NCBI RefSeq assembly: GCF_000622145.1
Contig: NZ_JHWH01000028.1
Coordinates: 1 to 54,107, forward strand
DNA from: Paracoccus yeei ATCC BAA-599
GTDB taxonomy: Bacteria; Pseudomonadota; Alphaproteobacteria; Rhodobacterales; Rhodobacteraceae
Direction of reading: 5' to 3'
DNA length: 54,107 bases
The position numbers were made by a program, and so were the translations under genes. The notes beneath the pieces were generated by a model that was not told where the DNA came from, ran no database searches, and saw nothing but the letters and a program-made list of their open reading frames with translations. This document shows positions 53,838 to 54,107 of the stretch, piece by piece (positions within the stretch are counted from its first letter, which is position 1; each line of letters opens with the position of its first letter).

Positions 53838-54107
53838 TCACAACCCATAGATGACGGTTGCGGCGAGAGCGCAGGCTGAGAGGAACAGGATCGGGCAGCG
53901 GTCGTATCGGATTGCGATCCGCCGCCAATCCTTGAGGTGTGCGAACATGTTCTCGATCCGGTGACGCAGGCGATAGATGCTGGCGTCGTGCGGGATCGGG
54001 GCCTTGCGGCCGGTGCGGGAGGGGATGCACGGCGAAATGCCCCTCTCGATCAGCGCGTTGCGGAACCAGTCGGCGTCATGGCCCCGGTCTGCAAGCAACG
54101 CCCCGGC
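53838..54107 (-). mobile_element. IS5-type transposase, 3' part, cut by window edge
   Basis: About 86 residues visible, ending AATVIYGL. DRGHDADWFRNALIERGISP, IYRLRHRIENMFAHLKDWRR and IAIRYDRC match the C-terminal half of IS5-family (IS427-like) transposases, with the catalytic Glu in HRIENMFAHLKDW. The remaining 5' part lies beyond 54107, so completeness cannot be judged. Confidence 0.85.

Overview
The window is GC-rich DNA from an alphaproteobacterium of the Rhodobacteraceae, most like Paracoccus. The evidence is the gene order cmk-rpsA-ihfB-lapA-trpF-trpB, the flaF/flbT flagellin regulators, the DUF6456/DUF6477 gene pair and an IalB-family protein. The assignment rests on gene content and order only; no database was searched.

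Layout. (1) 1-3423 is a pile of insertion-sequence debris: a frameshifted IS256-type transposase running off the left edge, an IS3 transposase scrap, and an IS21-type istB gene split by an apparently intact IS1182-type element. (2) 3451-8889 is part of a flagellar cluster: a DUF1217 protein, flbT, flaF, flagellin, a FlgN-like candidate and a FlgJ-like rod-binding protein on the minus strand; fliK and flgD on the plus strand. (3) A tRNA with anticodon CAU (9012-9087) carries an integrated element of about 11.9 kb, bounded by a perfect 17-bp direct repeat (9071-9087 and 21003-21019). The element encodes a P4-type integrase, a primase-polymerase/helicase, small and large terminase, a MerR-like regulator, portal, a protease-capsid fusion, a gpW-like joining protein, a DUF2190 protein and small accessory genes. 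It has no recognisable tail, lysis or phage repressor genes. This is the composition expected of a capsid-forming phage satellite (cf-PICI-like) that would borrow tails from a helper phage. (4) 21020-22463 holds decayed genes, an IS3 scrap, one small intact gene and a tRNA-Arg(UCU).

(5) 22537-50771 is ordinary chromosome: a GNAT acetyltransferase; the sulfate importer cysA-sbp-cysT-cysW; a TerB/J-domain protein; a glycosyltransferase; a YejABEF-type peptide importer; DUF6456 and DUF6477 proteins; a HerA/YjgR-type ATPase; a candidate small RNA; IalB; a DegP-type protease with a divergent DsbA-like protein; trpB-trpF-lapA-ihfB-rpsA-cmk; a solo LuxR-type regulator; and tsf-rpsB. (6) tRNA-Thr(UGU) at 50976-51050 carries a second, nearly vanished element: a truncated integrase between a 17-bp direct repeat. 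(7) The right end has an MHS-type transporter and an IS5 transposase fragment cut by the window edge.

The sulfate and Yej operons show the tight stop/start overlaps of co-translated transporters. The satellite's head genes also overlap by a few bases and follow a good promoter at 16248-16276, suggesting they form one late operon led by the MerR-like gene. The main uncertainty is whether the 11.9-kb element is a working satellite or a prophage that lost its tail half. All its main genes read through intact and both att copies remain, which favours the first.
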